Shown here in pieces: positions 49,542 to 61,499 of a stretch of DNA of 64,000 nt (the first letter of the stretch is position 1; every line of letters starts with the position of its first letter). The translations under genes were made by a program, and so were the position numbers. The DNA comes from Golubevia sp. BC0850 (lineage: Eukaryota > Basidiomycota > Exobasidiomycetes > Golubeviales > Golubeviaceae): assembly GCA_012976225.1 (NCBI GenBank), contig JAAVVG010000002.1, forward strand, positions 434,001 to 498,000, in the 5' to 3' direction. The notes below the pieces were generated by a model that saw only the letters and a list, made by a program, of their open reading frames with translations, did no database searches and was not told the DNA's origin.

Positions 49542-52500
49542 ATGTCTAACCCTCAAAATAGCGGTGGCAATGGATCTCCAACAAGCTCGAAAGATTCTCA
49601 TTTAACCAAAACTTCAAACACTCCTCCCAACCACCTTTCTCCAACAACCTCTCTATCCTTCCCTGAAAAGACTCATCAACCAAAAAAAGCCTCAAATCCA
49701 CCTTTCGATACGATGGCGTCACCTTCAAGCACCAACCCAAACCAAGACCCAACCTCTTCAAACAAAGCCTTCGGTGAACAGCCGCCTCCGCCTACTTCTT
49801 CTTCAGCACCAGAACACTCAAACAAATTCAACCCACTCAACTATTTCAGGGATAGTAGAAGAGGTTCTTATTGTGAAGCTTGCGCTGCTGACAAGATCAC
49901 TTGCTTCGCAGATGTCCAGGAGGCCTTCTCTCTGGTGAGTTTCTGGTCTTCCCAAATCCCAGTTCTCTCCACTTGCCATCCCTTCGGTTCGAAAAATAGT
50001 CCTCAAATTCGAACTCCTAAGATAGGAGATCCCACAAAGTTCGAACTCCCTATTCACTCTCTCAAAGAGTCGTGAAAAAAGTTGAGGCAGTGTCAGCAGC
50101 CAAGACTTTTTGGGAGACAACCGGGATTCGATCACGCTGGGCCCCTATCTCTAGTACTGACATCTCCCTTCCTTATCTCTCTTCTCCAATAGTCATGGTA
50201 CGAACAGAGAGGACATTTATTCACATCATGGATTCATGTGCCGTTGGGAGTTTTCTTGCTTCTCTTCGTGGTCTGGGCCATCAAACAGGGAGTGGACGTC
50301 GCTCCCTTCAGATTCCCGTCTCCGGTCTTCGCCATGGCTTTCTTCTTCTTCCTACTGTTGATCTTGGATTGGCTGTCTGTCAAATTCCCAGGAAAGGTCA
50401 GAGAGGTTTCTGCAAGTGACCTGGAGAAGAGAGCCGACGAGAGTCTTCAGCAGAGAGAGAAGAGAGAGAAGAAGGAGAGAAGTAGGAAACGATTCGTCGA
50501 CCCCCTCCTGGCTATCATCGCACCTCCTATGAGTTTCCTTTTGAGAAACATGAGTGTTCTTTTCACACCATCGTGAGTAGCCAAATCTTGGCTCAGCCGT
50601 TCTCGACTGCAATGTCTAACGTCGACTTCAACCCTCCACCGTGCTCTCTCTACAGCTTCATTCTGATTCCGGCCAGAGAAGTCATCCCAGGAAAAGAGAT
50701 CGGAATTCTTACAGCCTGGTTCGCCATCACTCAAGTTCTCGCCTTCGTCTTTCCAGTTCTACTCCATCGATTCTACAACTGGCTCTTCTCACTCAAGGCT
50801 CGTCGTCAAGCTAGATTGGAGAAGGAGAGAGACGAAGCAGCTCTGAGCAGACCTCACTCAAGGAAAGGAAGTACTGCCACTCTCCCTGGTTTGGATTTCG
50901 AAAAGGGTGTCTCTTACACTCTGCCAGGAAACGGAATTGACTCCAGCAACAGACTCTCTGCCATCGCATCTGGATTGAGTGGAGTGACTGCTGTCGTCAC
51001 CGCTCCTGTCTCTCACGTAGACATCTACAGAGACGACGACCTAACTCACTTGGAGGGAGTTCAACTGGAACAGGCCAGACAGCAGGGAGAACCTGACGTC
51101 AGAAGCCCGGCTTCCTTCAACACACCGAGGTCAGAAGTCAGTTCTTTCATCCATGCTCGTGGAAGAGGTCACACTCACCGTAGTAGCGCTGTAAGTAGCG
51201 AACGAGTGAGATTTCAAGGAGTCTTCCAACTTACCCTTTTTGTTTCCTAATTCGTCTTCCACAGCGTCGAGCTGGCTCTCGCGACCGTTCCGAATCTCAG
51301 GAGAGATCTAGTTCTCGAGACCCTGGAAGTAGAGTAGTCTCTTCTTCCACAAACAACACCAGAAGCGAATACGTAGGCTCACCACTCTCCGAAGAGTACC
51401 GATTCCCAGGACCGGCTCCTGTCCTTCAACCCATCAGCAGTAGGATCGCTTTCGAGCCCGTTCTCGAGACCGCAGCTGCTCATCGAGCAGCAGAAGCTGC
51501 CACCGCTCGCAACTCTCTAGAGATCGAAGAAGTGGACGAAAAGCCATCTGGATCTAGAAGAGGATCTCTGGTACCACCGACTGCAGGGGATCTCGAGAGT
51601 AGAAGAGGATCGAGAGCAAGCACCACTTCGACTTTCGTCGCCAGCGGTAGGAACTCAGAGTCGAAGGAAAAGCAAACAGTCAAGCAAGGTTCCTTGGTCA
51701 TCGTCCTCGATGAAGAGATGGAGAAGGCCAAGAAAGAAGAACAAGAGGAAGACAAAGATGAGGATGAAGATGAAGATGCAAGAAGGTTATCTAACCTTCG
51801 GTCCCGTAGAGGATCCGTCGCCTCCATGGTCTGCTCTACCCATACAGTCTCAGAAGGTCCAGATGCAGTCGAGAGACTATCTTCTTGGATCTCTGATCTC
51901 ATCACTCCATTCGTCTTCCTTTGCGTCTTCATCGTGGGCTTGCCTCTATGGTTCCTCTACGACTTTGCTTTGCCTCTGTTCTTGGGTGAGTACGATGGCG
52001 CATGCTGGAGATCAAAAGACGGCACCTTGCTGACCTCCAAACTCTTTCACTATGTCGTCTGATTGTCGCAGCTGTCAACCTCTTGACCTTCATCGCCGCT
52101 ATCACAATCGTACCACCTCCAGTCCGTAGATTCTTGCATCCAATCCTCTCTTGCTCTGTCGCCACGGTCCTGATCCTATGGGCTTTCGGAGCAATGGCAG
52201 GTAAGAGCTTGAAAGAGACTCTCGCTTTCTACGATCGGGATGCCACCTACAAGGAGCTCTGGAACATCAATGGATACGATGGACCAGTCCCTGGAGCCGG
52301 TGATCTCTTGTTCTCAGCTCTGGATGCAGGAATCGTCGCCCTAGCACTTCCAATGTACCGTTACAGAATCGTGAGTTGTCCTTTGCAGAAGACGAAGATC
52401 CCGCGAACCACCAAAAAAATTATGTGCTTACCTTCTACTATGCCCCCTCCCGTCAGGATCTACGAGACAACTTCTTCAGGATGCTCATCACTTTGATTCC

Positions 52501-53010
52501 CTGTGCTGTCTTATCTCTGTTCGTCTGGCCAACCATTGGTGGATTGATGGGTCTCGTACCTGCTCGTGCCTTGGCCTTCTCTGCCCGTTTCATGTCGACG
52601 CCATTGGCCATCGAGTATGCCAACATCGTCATGGCTGACGAAAGTATAACTGTCATTCTCGTAGTTATCACTGGAATCGTAGCTGCTGTGAGTATCGAAC
52701 TTGGGAAGAGTGAAGTCCTGACGCCTTCCCTTTGAGCTTTCTCTGACTCTCTTACATCCTTAAAATTCTCTCTACGCAGATTCTCTATCGACCATTCTTC
52801 AGATTGATGCGCATCGAAGCAGATGACTATCTAGCAATCGGAATTACTATGGGTTCCACAGCCGGGGCGATCGGTGCTTCAGCTCTCATCTCGAAACCAA
52901 GAGTCATGGCGGTAGCTTCTCTCGCTTTCGTTTTGTTTGGAGCCATCCTTTTGATCTGTGCCGCCATCCCTCCCATCGTCGAAATCGTCCAAAATCTAGC
53001 TGGAATGTAA
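49542..53010 (+). CDS. LrgA-LrgB fusion membrane protein (PLGG1-like)
   Basis: Seven exons (49542-49934, 50193-50572, 50656-51190, 51265-51985, 52072-52370, 52457-52687, 52780-53010) join in frame to 929 residues. A disordered N-terminus is followed by membrane segments with LrgA features: VPLGVFLLLFVVWAIKQGV, FAMAFFFFLLLILDWLSV, a short Lys/Arg-rich loop, and EIGILTAWFAITQVLAFVFP. A long hydrophilic insert, about residues 290-590, is rich in Ser, Arg and Glu. The C-terminal LrgB half has YRYRIDLRDNFFRMLITL, GLVPARALAFSARFMSTPLA, ESITVILVVITGIVAA, ILYRPFFRLMRIEADDYLAI and GITMGSTAGAIGAS. The bacterial LrgAB/CidAB pair affects autolysis, and plant PLGG1, also a fusion, carries glycolate and glycerate across the chloroplast envelope. 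In fungi the substrate is unknown; organic acid transport is the simplest guess. A CEACAADKITC motif near residue 110 is noted. Confidence 0.85.
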
Positions 53011-54214
53011 GGTCGAAATTATGCTTTTCCCTTCTGCCCCGCTGCTCTCCTTCGACATAAATGACATTATAATCCCTTCAGACTTTTACACATTGCTTCA
53101 TATTTCTCTTTTACATCTCACATAGATTCCAATTTTCCCCATCTGTAGATAGCTTGTAACAATTACGTCAATCACGATTCATTAATGGCTCTCGAGATTT
53201 TCGAGCATCATAACTGAGATCAGCTTTGTGCTACTCTCTCTTTGATTTTGTGTTCCATTAACATGTTTCAGAAAGTCAGGAGAACGAAAGGAAGGGATGT
53301 TACTTGGGAAGAGCAAATCGAACACAGTTCGCTTCTTCTTCTTGCTTTTTCTTCGCCTCATTTCTTCTTCCCTCATTCAACAACTCTTTGAAGGTCTCTT
53401 CTCCTCTCTTCTCACACACAGAAGCACCCTCTCTCTCGCTCTCTCTCACTCCTTCATCCTCTTTCGAATCGCACTCTATCCTGGTTCCATCCATCTCATT
53501 CAAAGTCTCCAATCAATGACCGTGTCACCATATCCCTCCCGTCTCTTTCGACCTGATTTCAGATTCCATTTCCTAGTGAACCACACTCGAGATGGTATGA
53601 TTTCCAACTGAAGATTCGTTCTCTAGGACTGGGGGATGCTGGGTGATTGAGAGACTTGGAAATCAGATTCCTGGCCCGGATAAGATTCGAAAGTTGGACA
53701 TCGATCCATCCCATCTCATTTTTTTCTCAAGTAGCGACTTTACAGATCAGTGTTTTTGAGTGAGAATTTCACGCTTCCCTCAGAGCCTTAGCTTCGGTCA
53801 AAGGAAAGTGAAGGTGAGTTCTCTCTTGTGCTTTACAGTGGCTGAACATGAAGAACGAAGCCAAATGCCCGTTCGAACAAGACGGAAGCTTCAAGAGAGT
53901 GTCATCAGTTCAGAAAACGAGTGATTGGTACGACTTCCTAGAGGATGGACGGATGCTCTCAGCTGAAAACAAACGAATACTCAAGGGCCGAAAGTGTTTC
54001 TGTGGATGGGTACTTTGAATTAATGTTGCCTTCTCCTTGCTGTTGTCGCTTACACTTGTTTAGAACAAGTACATCTCGAACGTAGAGAAGAGCTTCGACA
54101 ATACTTCGAACAAACCATCTCGAGTGAGAGAACTCTCTGCCCGCATGGAGATGGACAGCTCTTTCTTCATACAAAACAACAAACTGATGGGTTCGATTGG
54201 CATTGCGTGGATCT
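53011..54214. other. Convergent intergenic region between LrgA-LrgB and POP1
   Basis: About 1.2 kb. An open stretch of about 60 codons near 53839 and another near 54064 on the plus strand look partly protein-like, but no consensus splicing joins them in one frame and the second runs into POP1 coding sequence. No gene is annotated. Confidence 0.4.
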
Positions 54215-57200
54215 CTACATTACAGCCAATTTTATGTTTCCAGCTCTCCAAATCCCACCATTCCTTTCTCTGACTAAAACCAAAGTGTAAGGCTCTTTTC
54301 CCGCCTTGTTCGAGGCCTCACTACTTCTTCTGAGAACTTCGAGGTAGGCTCTGAAACTCATCGTTGCGACTGCGAAACCTTTTCCAATTGAGAGAGAGAA
54401 GCCTCCTAGAGGGACGGAGCCGACTAGAAGCGGAGGCGCAGAGGGAGAAGTTGATTCGAGCTGACGAGTGCGAATGATGAAGAGGATCGGAGTTCAGAAA
54501 AAAATTGATGACGCAAGAGAGACAAGATCAGTCAGTTCGATAGTAAACTCACCTGGTGCAAATTTTTGTTCAGTTGGTCATCTTTTCCAAGATAGTCTCG
54601 AAGATCTTTACTTAATTTGCTTTTGCCCTTTCCTTTCTTCTCGATATTACCTCGACGAATTGAAGAGGCTGCCCTCGCACCTCCTAACAAAGCTTTCAAT
54701 TCCTCCATTTCTTGAATGACATCTTGTTTCTTGGAACTTCCATTTCCCATCGATAGTTCGTCTTCATCTTGAATCTCTTGATCATCTCCTTCCCCTTCAC
54801 TTCCACTCTCATCCTCATCATCTTCTGAATCGTCCTCAGATTCTACTTTTTCGTCTCCACCTTGATCTTTGACTCTATCTAAACATTCTCTCCATTCCTC
54901 TTCGCCTTTTGCGTCTTTGATGAGATAGATTCCACTTCCATCATGGAAAGCACCTCTTTTGATCGCTGTGATAGACACTAAGACCAAAGCGTTATCCAAG
55001 GCCTTTTCGATGAAGATTGAATCATCTTCCTTTAGTGGCTCTGCTTCTCCGGCATTCCTTCTAGATGAATTGAAGAACTGCTGAACCAACGATTTTCCAT
55101 CTGCTTCATCTGCAGCCATCTGCATCAGTTGATCTCGATTTGTAGAATTGACGTGCAGTAACCAAGGTTTGATAATTCTATCTTTTCTCGTTTCCTGATC
55201 GATCTTTTCAATTCTAATCTCTGCTCCAAACTTCAGAATTTCTCTCCACATCTCCTCTCCACCCCAAGGAAACTTAACTCCAACTTTCTCGAACTCAGTT
55301 CTTTTCCCTTTAGGTCTCCTTTCCCATTCCATCCTGTCCAATTTTGAAACCATGTTCTCTTCGACTTTAGAAGCTGTAGTTGAAGTCCATGAGAGAGGAT
55401 AGGCTAGGGCTAAAGAGGATCTTAATGGCGTCGAATTCAGATTAAGAGGAGAGGATTGCGGATTTGAACTTGAAGAGAGAGGCGAAGATAGACTGGCCAT
55501 ACTATGACCCTCGAATCCCAATTGTTTGATTTGATCTTGACCTAGGACTCTAGAGCCAGTATGGACCAATGATAACCAGAATGCAGAACCCCATCCTCTA
55601 GGAACTAGAAGTGTCCATCCACAAAGCGGGGAGGTACTTGAAGGATTGGTGGTTTCTTCAGTCGTGGAGTTCGAAATTGAGATCGAAGTTTTAGGGGTAG
55701 TAGAATACGAACTCAGAGTTCTTTGAATCAAGACTACCGGAATGATGTCGTCTTCAGAGGTTGGCTGCAAAGGAGCTCCTGGAATCAAAAGCTGGAGTTT
55801 GGGGTGCACAGAGAAAAAGGGTTAGCTTGGGATCAATTCTCAGAACAGTCAGTAGACAGGAAATTAGTGCAGAAAACTGGAAAGGTCACTCGCCTTAGCT
55901 TTTCTGCTATGAATATCCCCTTTGCTGAATCTGGGTCCATCCTTCCCTTTGGTCTGTAAATTTCCTCGAGCTAGCTCAGTCTTGAAAAATAAACCAGAAC
56001 CTAGAACTTCAGGATTTTTTGAAGAGGATTCAATCTTAGTATCCTTACTACTTGATACCAGGTTCTCGTGTTTAGAATTAGTTGGCGGAAAGCTGATTCT
56101 AGGATCGTGAACTTCTAGCGAGAGAACTTGACCTTCTGGGAAATCCGAAGGTGATAGATTCTTAGTTAGAAGACGAAACATCTTGAGTAAGAGTCAGATG
56201 AGAAAGAACAGAGGAGGAAAGTGCAAAGAGAAGAAAATGACAACGTCAGCTCAACTTCTTCCTGATTTTCTGTCCGAATCTTCTACTCACCTCCTTCTTC
56301 TTCCCATCAATACTCTTAACAGGTTTCAAAACCCCACCCAAAACTCTACCAGAATCAGGTCCCAACAATTCAAAGACATTCCAACCTTCATCTCTTCGGT
56401 TCCTAACCATTTCATCTTCTTTCTCCTGATCTACTTTTTCCTTCTTGGTTTCAATCTCTCTTTCTTTCCCTTTCAAAATCTTTCCTTTCTTGCCTTTAGA
56501 GGTTGGAATGATTCCCATTTCTTTTCTAGTCTCCAAAGTTGAATGTCTTCTATCTTCAGCTTTTGAAATCGAAGCTGGAGTCTTCCGAGATGCACCTGCT
56601 GAGATTTCAGGAGAAGGACTCGTAGAGAGTTCGGAAATGTGAATGAAGAGATTGGAAAGTGGATCTTCTTCTTGTTGTTGTTGTGATTGAGATTGATTTG
56701 AAGGTAGATGTTTTGAATGTCTTTGGATTTTGATGTTGAAAGGTTCGAACTCTTTGGTGTGGGTAGGTAAAGCTCCAACTCCTCCCAAAGTTTTGATTCC
56801 ATCGATCAAACTTTTCCTTAAATCTTTGATTCCCCCTGGATGAATTCTGAGGATCAATTCTCTAGTGGGAGAGACTGGAATTTTGTTCGAAGAGATTGTT
56901 CGATAGAGTTTCCTTTTCAGCTGTCTATTGTTTGAAGCTGCTTTCTGATTCTGTTGATGCTGAGCTAAATGTTGGGACTGAATTGATGGTTGATCTATTA
57001 CTGGAACGCCGATTTTAATTGAAGGTGTTAAGGTTGAAGTTGATGCAATGGGATCGGTGGGATTGAGCAGGTCTATTTCCATTGCGTCGTTGTCTCTTGC
57101 GACTGGGTTTGATGACTGAGCTGCAGGTTTTGAAGTTGTTGGATCGGAGCCGGAAGCAAAGTCCTTGACACCTTGTTCGGAGGAAGCAATCCATAGAACT

Positions 57201-58201
57201 TTAAGAGGAGCTAAAGCTCTACAGAAACCTAAATCCATTTCTCTTTCCTTTCCTTTTGTGGATTTCTGCTTCTCTTCCTCGACTTTCCCCAGCAAGGTAG
57301 TCTGACATTCTCTGATTCCAGTATTGTGATCTTCACTCCACCCATCATTCAAACCAGAAGCTTTGAGTAAATCTCCAAGAACCTCCGTTCCCTCTTCCCA
57401 ATTCTTTCGTTTCCTTTTTTCGACATTTTCCTTACTCCACATTTCCTTTGCTCCATCTTCCAAAACTTGCTTTCTTTTCTTCCCATCTTTATTTTTCCTG
57501 ACATATTCTTTAGGTTTAACCATTTTTGGAATCTGAACTGAAATTCTAATGAAACTTTCATAACTAGAATCATGAAGCACACATTTCTTCTTGGCTTCTC
57601 TTAAAGTAGCTCTTTGACTTTTCATATTAGGTTTCTCAGCCAAAACGAAACCCCATCTATCATTTCTACCAATTCTAGCATCTTTCTTCCCTTTGAAACC
57701 AGACATTCTGAACCTTTTTGAATGCCATAAATGAGTTTCTAACCATTTCCTAGAATCTTTTGAAGCTCTTTGTATCAATTCTAGTCTTCTTCTTTTTGAT
57801 TTACCTATGGGATGTAAAGAGCTTTTCTTTCTGATATCAGATTTCGATTTAGGGTTGGTGTTTGAAGATTGTAATTCATGTAAACCTTTTGAACGAAGTC
57901 TTTTTGGTAAACGAAGTAAATTATGAGAAGCTGCTCTACGTCTTTCTGATCGGGGAAGTTGTTGCCAAGCTCTAGTTGTCGAAGAAGTTGTTGCCACTTT
58001 TAAAGAATGCTGTAAAGATTTGATCTCATTTGAGCGAGATTGAATAGCTGAAGAGACTTCAATTTGAGGGGCGGTAGCAGTAGCATCTGTAGGATTGGAA
58101 CTTGACGGATTCTGCGCAATTCTAACTCTCTTTTCATGAGATTCAGAAGGTGAACTATTACTGTTGATGTTACTTTTACCACCGGAATGTTTCCTTTTCA
58201 T
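54215..58201 (-). CDS. POP1: RNase P/MRP protein subunit Pop1
   Basis: Pop1 is the largest protein shared by RNase P (tRNA 5' ends) and RNase MRP (rRNA ITS1 cleavage), acting in the nucleus and nucleolus. At least four exons: about 56291-58201, about 55894-56181, about 54552-55791, and a last block from about 54480 to the stop at 54215. The N-terminal block has the family's basic motifs: LPRSERRRAASHNLLRLPKR, then LETHLWHSKRFRM and WGFVLAEKP. The second has LSPSDFPEGQVLSLEVHDPR. The third begins LLIPGAPLQPTSEDDIIPVV, then has the POPLD block GWTLLVPRGWGSAFWLSLVH. The C-terminus has VGSVPLGGFSLSIGKGFAVA and VRERNGGIWRAGNIKL. The intron at 55792-55893 has a GC donor (AG|GCGAGT) and a CCAG acceptor and gives an in-frame join; no GT donor does. 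The start is the ATG at 58201, right beside the promoter shared with RPA49. Confidence 0.93.
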
Positions 58202-58306
58202 CTTGAAGAGCGATCCATTCAACTTGTTGTAAACCAGAAGAGGAGCTTTTTGAGAAATTTCCGAGAGCTTTTTTCTGTTGCTCTGGCTCTAAAACACCAC
58301 CCAAGC
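58202..58306. promoter_or_regulatory. 105-bp divergent promoter between POP1 and RPA49
   Basis: Only about 105 bases separate two divergent start codons, both of nucleolar genes. Includes a T run (GCTTTTTTCTG) and GAGCGATCC near the POP1 side. Co-regulation is inferred from spacing and shared function. Confidence 0.6.
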
Positions 58307-61009
58307 ATGTCTACTTCATCCAAGCAAAAGCATAAATTAGATGATCCATCTACTTCAACATCAAAGTCAAAGAAGCAAAAGAAGCTCAAGGAGGAACATC
58401 AGAGCGCTGTAGCAAGTGGTAGTGGAAGTGGAAATGGGAATGCAAGTGGAAGTAAGGAAAAAGGAAAAGGCACCGCTGCCACTGCTGGAGCAGGTCAGGC
58501 TGTCATGAAAGTAAAGGGAAATAAGAATGCCATTCAGGCTGTTTTAGGTGAGCTCAAAGTGTAGCTAGCAGCAGGGGCAGCCGAGCCGATGAAGGATCTA
58601 GAAGACACACAAGCTCTGCTTGCAAAGTGGAGTTGGATTTGACTCTGCATGCCCAGCTAGGATGAAGCTTGATGATCTCAGCACATTTGATTTGATTCAT
58701 AGCTTTTCGATGTGTAGCCGGTCAAACTGGAAGGAGACCTTGGGAAGGGAATAGAGAGCTTGCAAAGGAGAGCCAGACAGATACAAGCTCTCAAACCCTT
58801 TCTTTCGTCTTTTGAATTATCGTTTTGAAACTTATCAGATTTTTCAGATCACCAATTCAATAACCTCATCTTACCTCTTCAAGAACCAGACCTCATCGAG
58901 CTAACCTCTCTCTTCACTTCTATCTAACCTCCAACCTTCACCAGCTTCTTTCGGAGACTACGATGCTCCAGCCGAACAGTTCTCTCTCTATCACTCAGAA
59001 CATCAATCCTCAAACCAAGAATTCGAAAGACAAATCGATCCAAAAGACAAATCTTGTTCTCAAGCTCAATTCTCTGATAGGCTCATCTTCAAGGCCGAGA
59101 ACCCTGACATGGATTATTTGAGCAACAATTGGCATGATGGGGAGGAATCAAAGGGATATGATGGAGAGTGAGTATGAGATTGAAGACTTGGTCGTAGAGA
59201 GGTTGGAAGAGCAAGGAGGAACGAGCTCTACTCTTCTTACAGCTACCAACAACACGTTTTTAAACTCGGCATACTAACCTCCATCTTTCACCTTTCTCAT
59301 TCGTTCAGATATTTGGTAGGAATCCACGATCGAGAAACTTCAACCTTGACTCTAGTTTCAGCTCCATTCTTACAAGTCTCTCGTACTCTCAAGAAAGATG
59401 CTTTGGGTTCTTCTTCTAGAACTTCCGTTTCTACTGGTAATATGATGCAAGATAGAAGATCATTAGGTGAAATGTTTGGTAATAGGAAACAGAAGCAAAA
59501 CGCCAGAAATCAAGATAGAATGAAAGTTCAGGTTTTCGAGGAGGATGGATTGGATACTACTATTGGTCATGTTGTTAAGGGGATTGATAAAGCTACTGAA
59601 GGGACTAGAGATGCTGGTGAGTGCATGTGGTTTAGAGTTCGTGTTCTAGTTCGCTGTGCTTGGGCGGAAAGTGGAAGGCAGGCGCAGAAATTTGCGAGTC
59701 TCCAGAAGCTGACATTTCCTCTCTCGTCTAACCTTTCTTCTGATTCTCTCAGCCGAAATCAAAGCCGCCTCAGATGCAGCTCGTCCAATTCCACCTGTCA
59801 ACCTCAATGCTTCAACTCCAGCAGAAGCCTATCCATTACAAGGTCTAATTTCAACTTCAGTCATGGCTCTTCTGACTGTGATAGTTCAACCACTTTTCGA
59901 CTCTCAAATCAATGAGACGAAAGATCTCAAATATCTCATCCCATCTCCATCAGCCAATCAATCAACCTATCTCTTAGAAAGATTCTTGGAAGCATCTTTT
60001 AGAGGAAGAGGTGGTCCATCTTCAACATTCGTAGATCCAAATAATCTTCCTCCAAATGCTCCTGATTTAGGAATCACCAAATCTCAAGATGGTGTCATTA
60101 GACAAAGAGGTGTGGTTCAATCTAGGAATAAGAAGGAAAGTAAAACTAGAATGAGAATCTTGTTTTACGTGGCTCTTCTTTGGAGCTTTCAGAATTTGGT
60201 GGCTCAGAGATTTAGAAATGGAAAGGGAGACATTGATAGATCTTTCTTCTTGCAAAAGCTGAAATTGAATGGTGAAGGTGGAGAGTCTATTTTGGATGAC
60301 TTGATTGGGAAGTTTATGGAGGTTCAGAGAGGCTCTAGTACGTGAGTGACAGGTTTTGTTTTTGAGTCTTTTGGACTCCTTCTGAAGTTTGAAACCAATT
60401 TGCTTGATCTTGAGCAAAGTTATAAGCCTAACATTACTTCAATTGACCAACCACTTCGTTCTTTCGTTCCTCTTCCTTTTCGTCCTCTTCTACCCTTTCA
60501 GCCCTCAATTCACCACCCACAAAGAGAACTTACTCTTCAGTGTTATCTTTGCTCTTCTACTTCACATAGATCATTACGCTGTCGAAGTCGATCAACTTTC
60601 TAGAGATCTTGGTATGGATCCTACCAAGTGAGTCCCTTCCCTTTGGGCTTTGACGTCCCTCTTCCAACCTCAACATTCAAGGCTTCTCTCGGGTCTATGC
60701 AGCGTTTCTTGTTTTGAGAATCTTCCCCGAGAAATTCTTCTTGACAAAAGCTAATCTCATCATCGCCCTTACTTTTTTCTTCCCTCTTCCTCTCCCTCCC
60801 CCTCTCCCTTTTTCTCTCTCTCTTTCATCCCCTCTTCATCCTTCCTCGCTTTCTCTCGCATCAGGCTAAGCGACAGGTTCAAGGCTCTGGGATGCACCTC
60901 GAGCGTCATAACTCAAAAGACCGGAGAGACCACAAAGAAGTTCAAAAGAATGAATCTGAAATGCCCAATCACCTTGCCCGTTCCAAGAAAGATTCCCGTC
61001 AAACGTTAA
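58307..61009 (+). CDS. RPA49: RNA polymerase I subunit A49
   Basis: A49 (PAF53 in animals) pairs with A34.5 on RNA polymerase I and helps initiation and elongation on rDNA. Six exons (58307-58547, 58945-59167, 59309-59616, 59753-60341, 60502-60627, 60865-61009) join in frame to 543 residues. A Lys/Ser/Gly-rich N-terminus is followed by the dimerisation domain: EYLVGIHDRETSTLTLVSAP, DRRSLGEMFGNRKQKQNARN. A linker then leads to the tandem winged-helix C-terminal domain (KTRMRILFYVALLWSFQNLV, LSDRFKALGCTSSVITQKTG, ending in a basic tail). The first intron is 397 bases; an inner acceptor near 58851 would give a 26-codon exon that ends in a stop, so I use the acceptor at 58944. The start is the first ATG after the short divergent promoter. 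Confidence 0.9.
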
Positions 61010-61499
61010 AAAGGAAAGGACTGGATCCTCAAGGACGAGTGGAGACCGAAGAAATGAGAATCCAACGTTGGGCCCAAAACCTGTTCCCTGTCTTTTTCAC
61101 CTCGCCCTCCCTTTTGGTTTCGAGTTTTTCTTTGTAATCTCCCTTTTGTTCATGCATTTAAGTCTATCAAATCCTTTTCAATGTTAATCATCCCGTAGAT
61201 TCGAAGTCCTCTGATCTCCTCTGAAATCTGAAGCTTCGAGATGAATCTCCTAAGTTCGCACCCTCGCAGATAAGAAGCCAGCAAGTTCTTCTTCCTTTCC
61301 CTCTTCTCCTGTTAGAAACTCTTTAACTTATTTCGAATTTATTTGCAGATCGTTCAGCAAGAGTTTAACTCTTTCATTCCTTCAACTTCCAGCCACACTC
61401 AGGACCTGGCCGATTGAAGGATTTTCCCTCTGATTCTCATCCTCTCTCCTCCCTTCTACCCTCAAATCCGAAATCGTCCAGACTGCCATCGCCAATCAA
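61010..61499. promoter_or_regulatory. Intergenic region upstream of the edge gene
   Basis: About 490 bases between same-strand genes. The first part is probably the RPA49 3' UTR. From about 61280 to 61480 it is pyrimidine-rich, a likely promoter/leader for the gene at 61500. Confidence 0.4.

Noticed and set aside
53516-54290. A small plus-strand gene with exons near 53516-53594, 53839-53920 and 54064-54290
   Set aside because: The first join keeps frame, but the second meets a stop in the only good splice phase, both donors are weak, and the end overlaps POP1 coding sequence in antisense.
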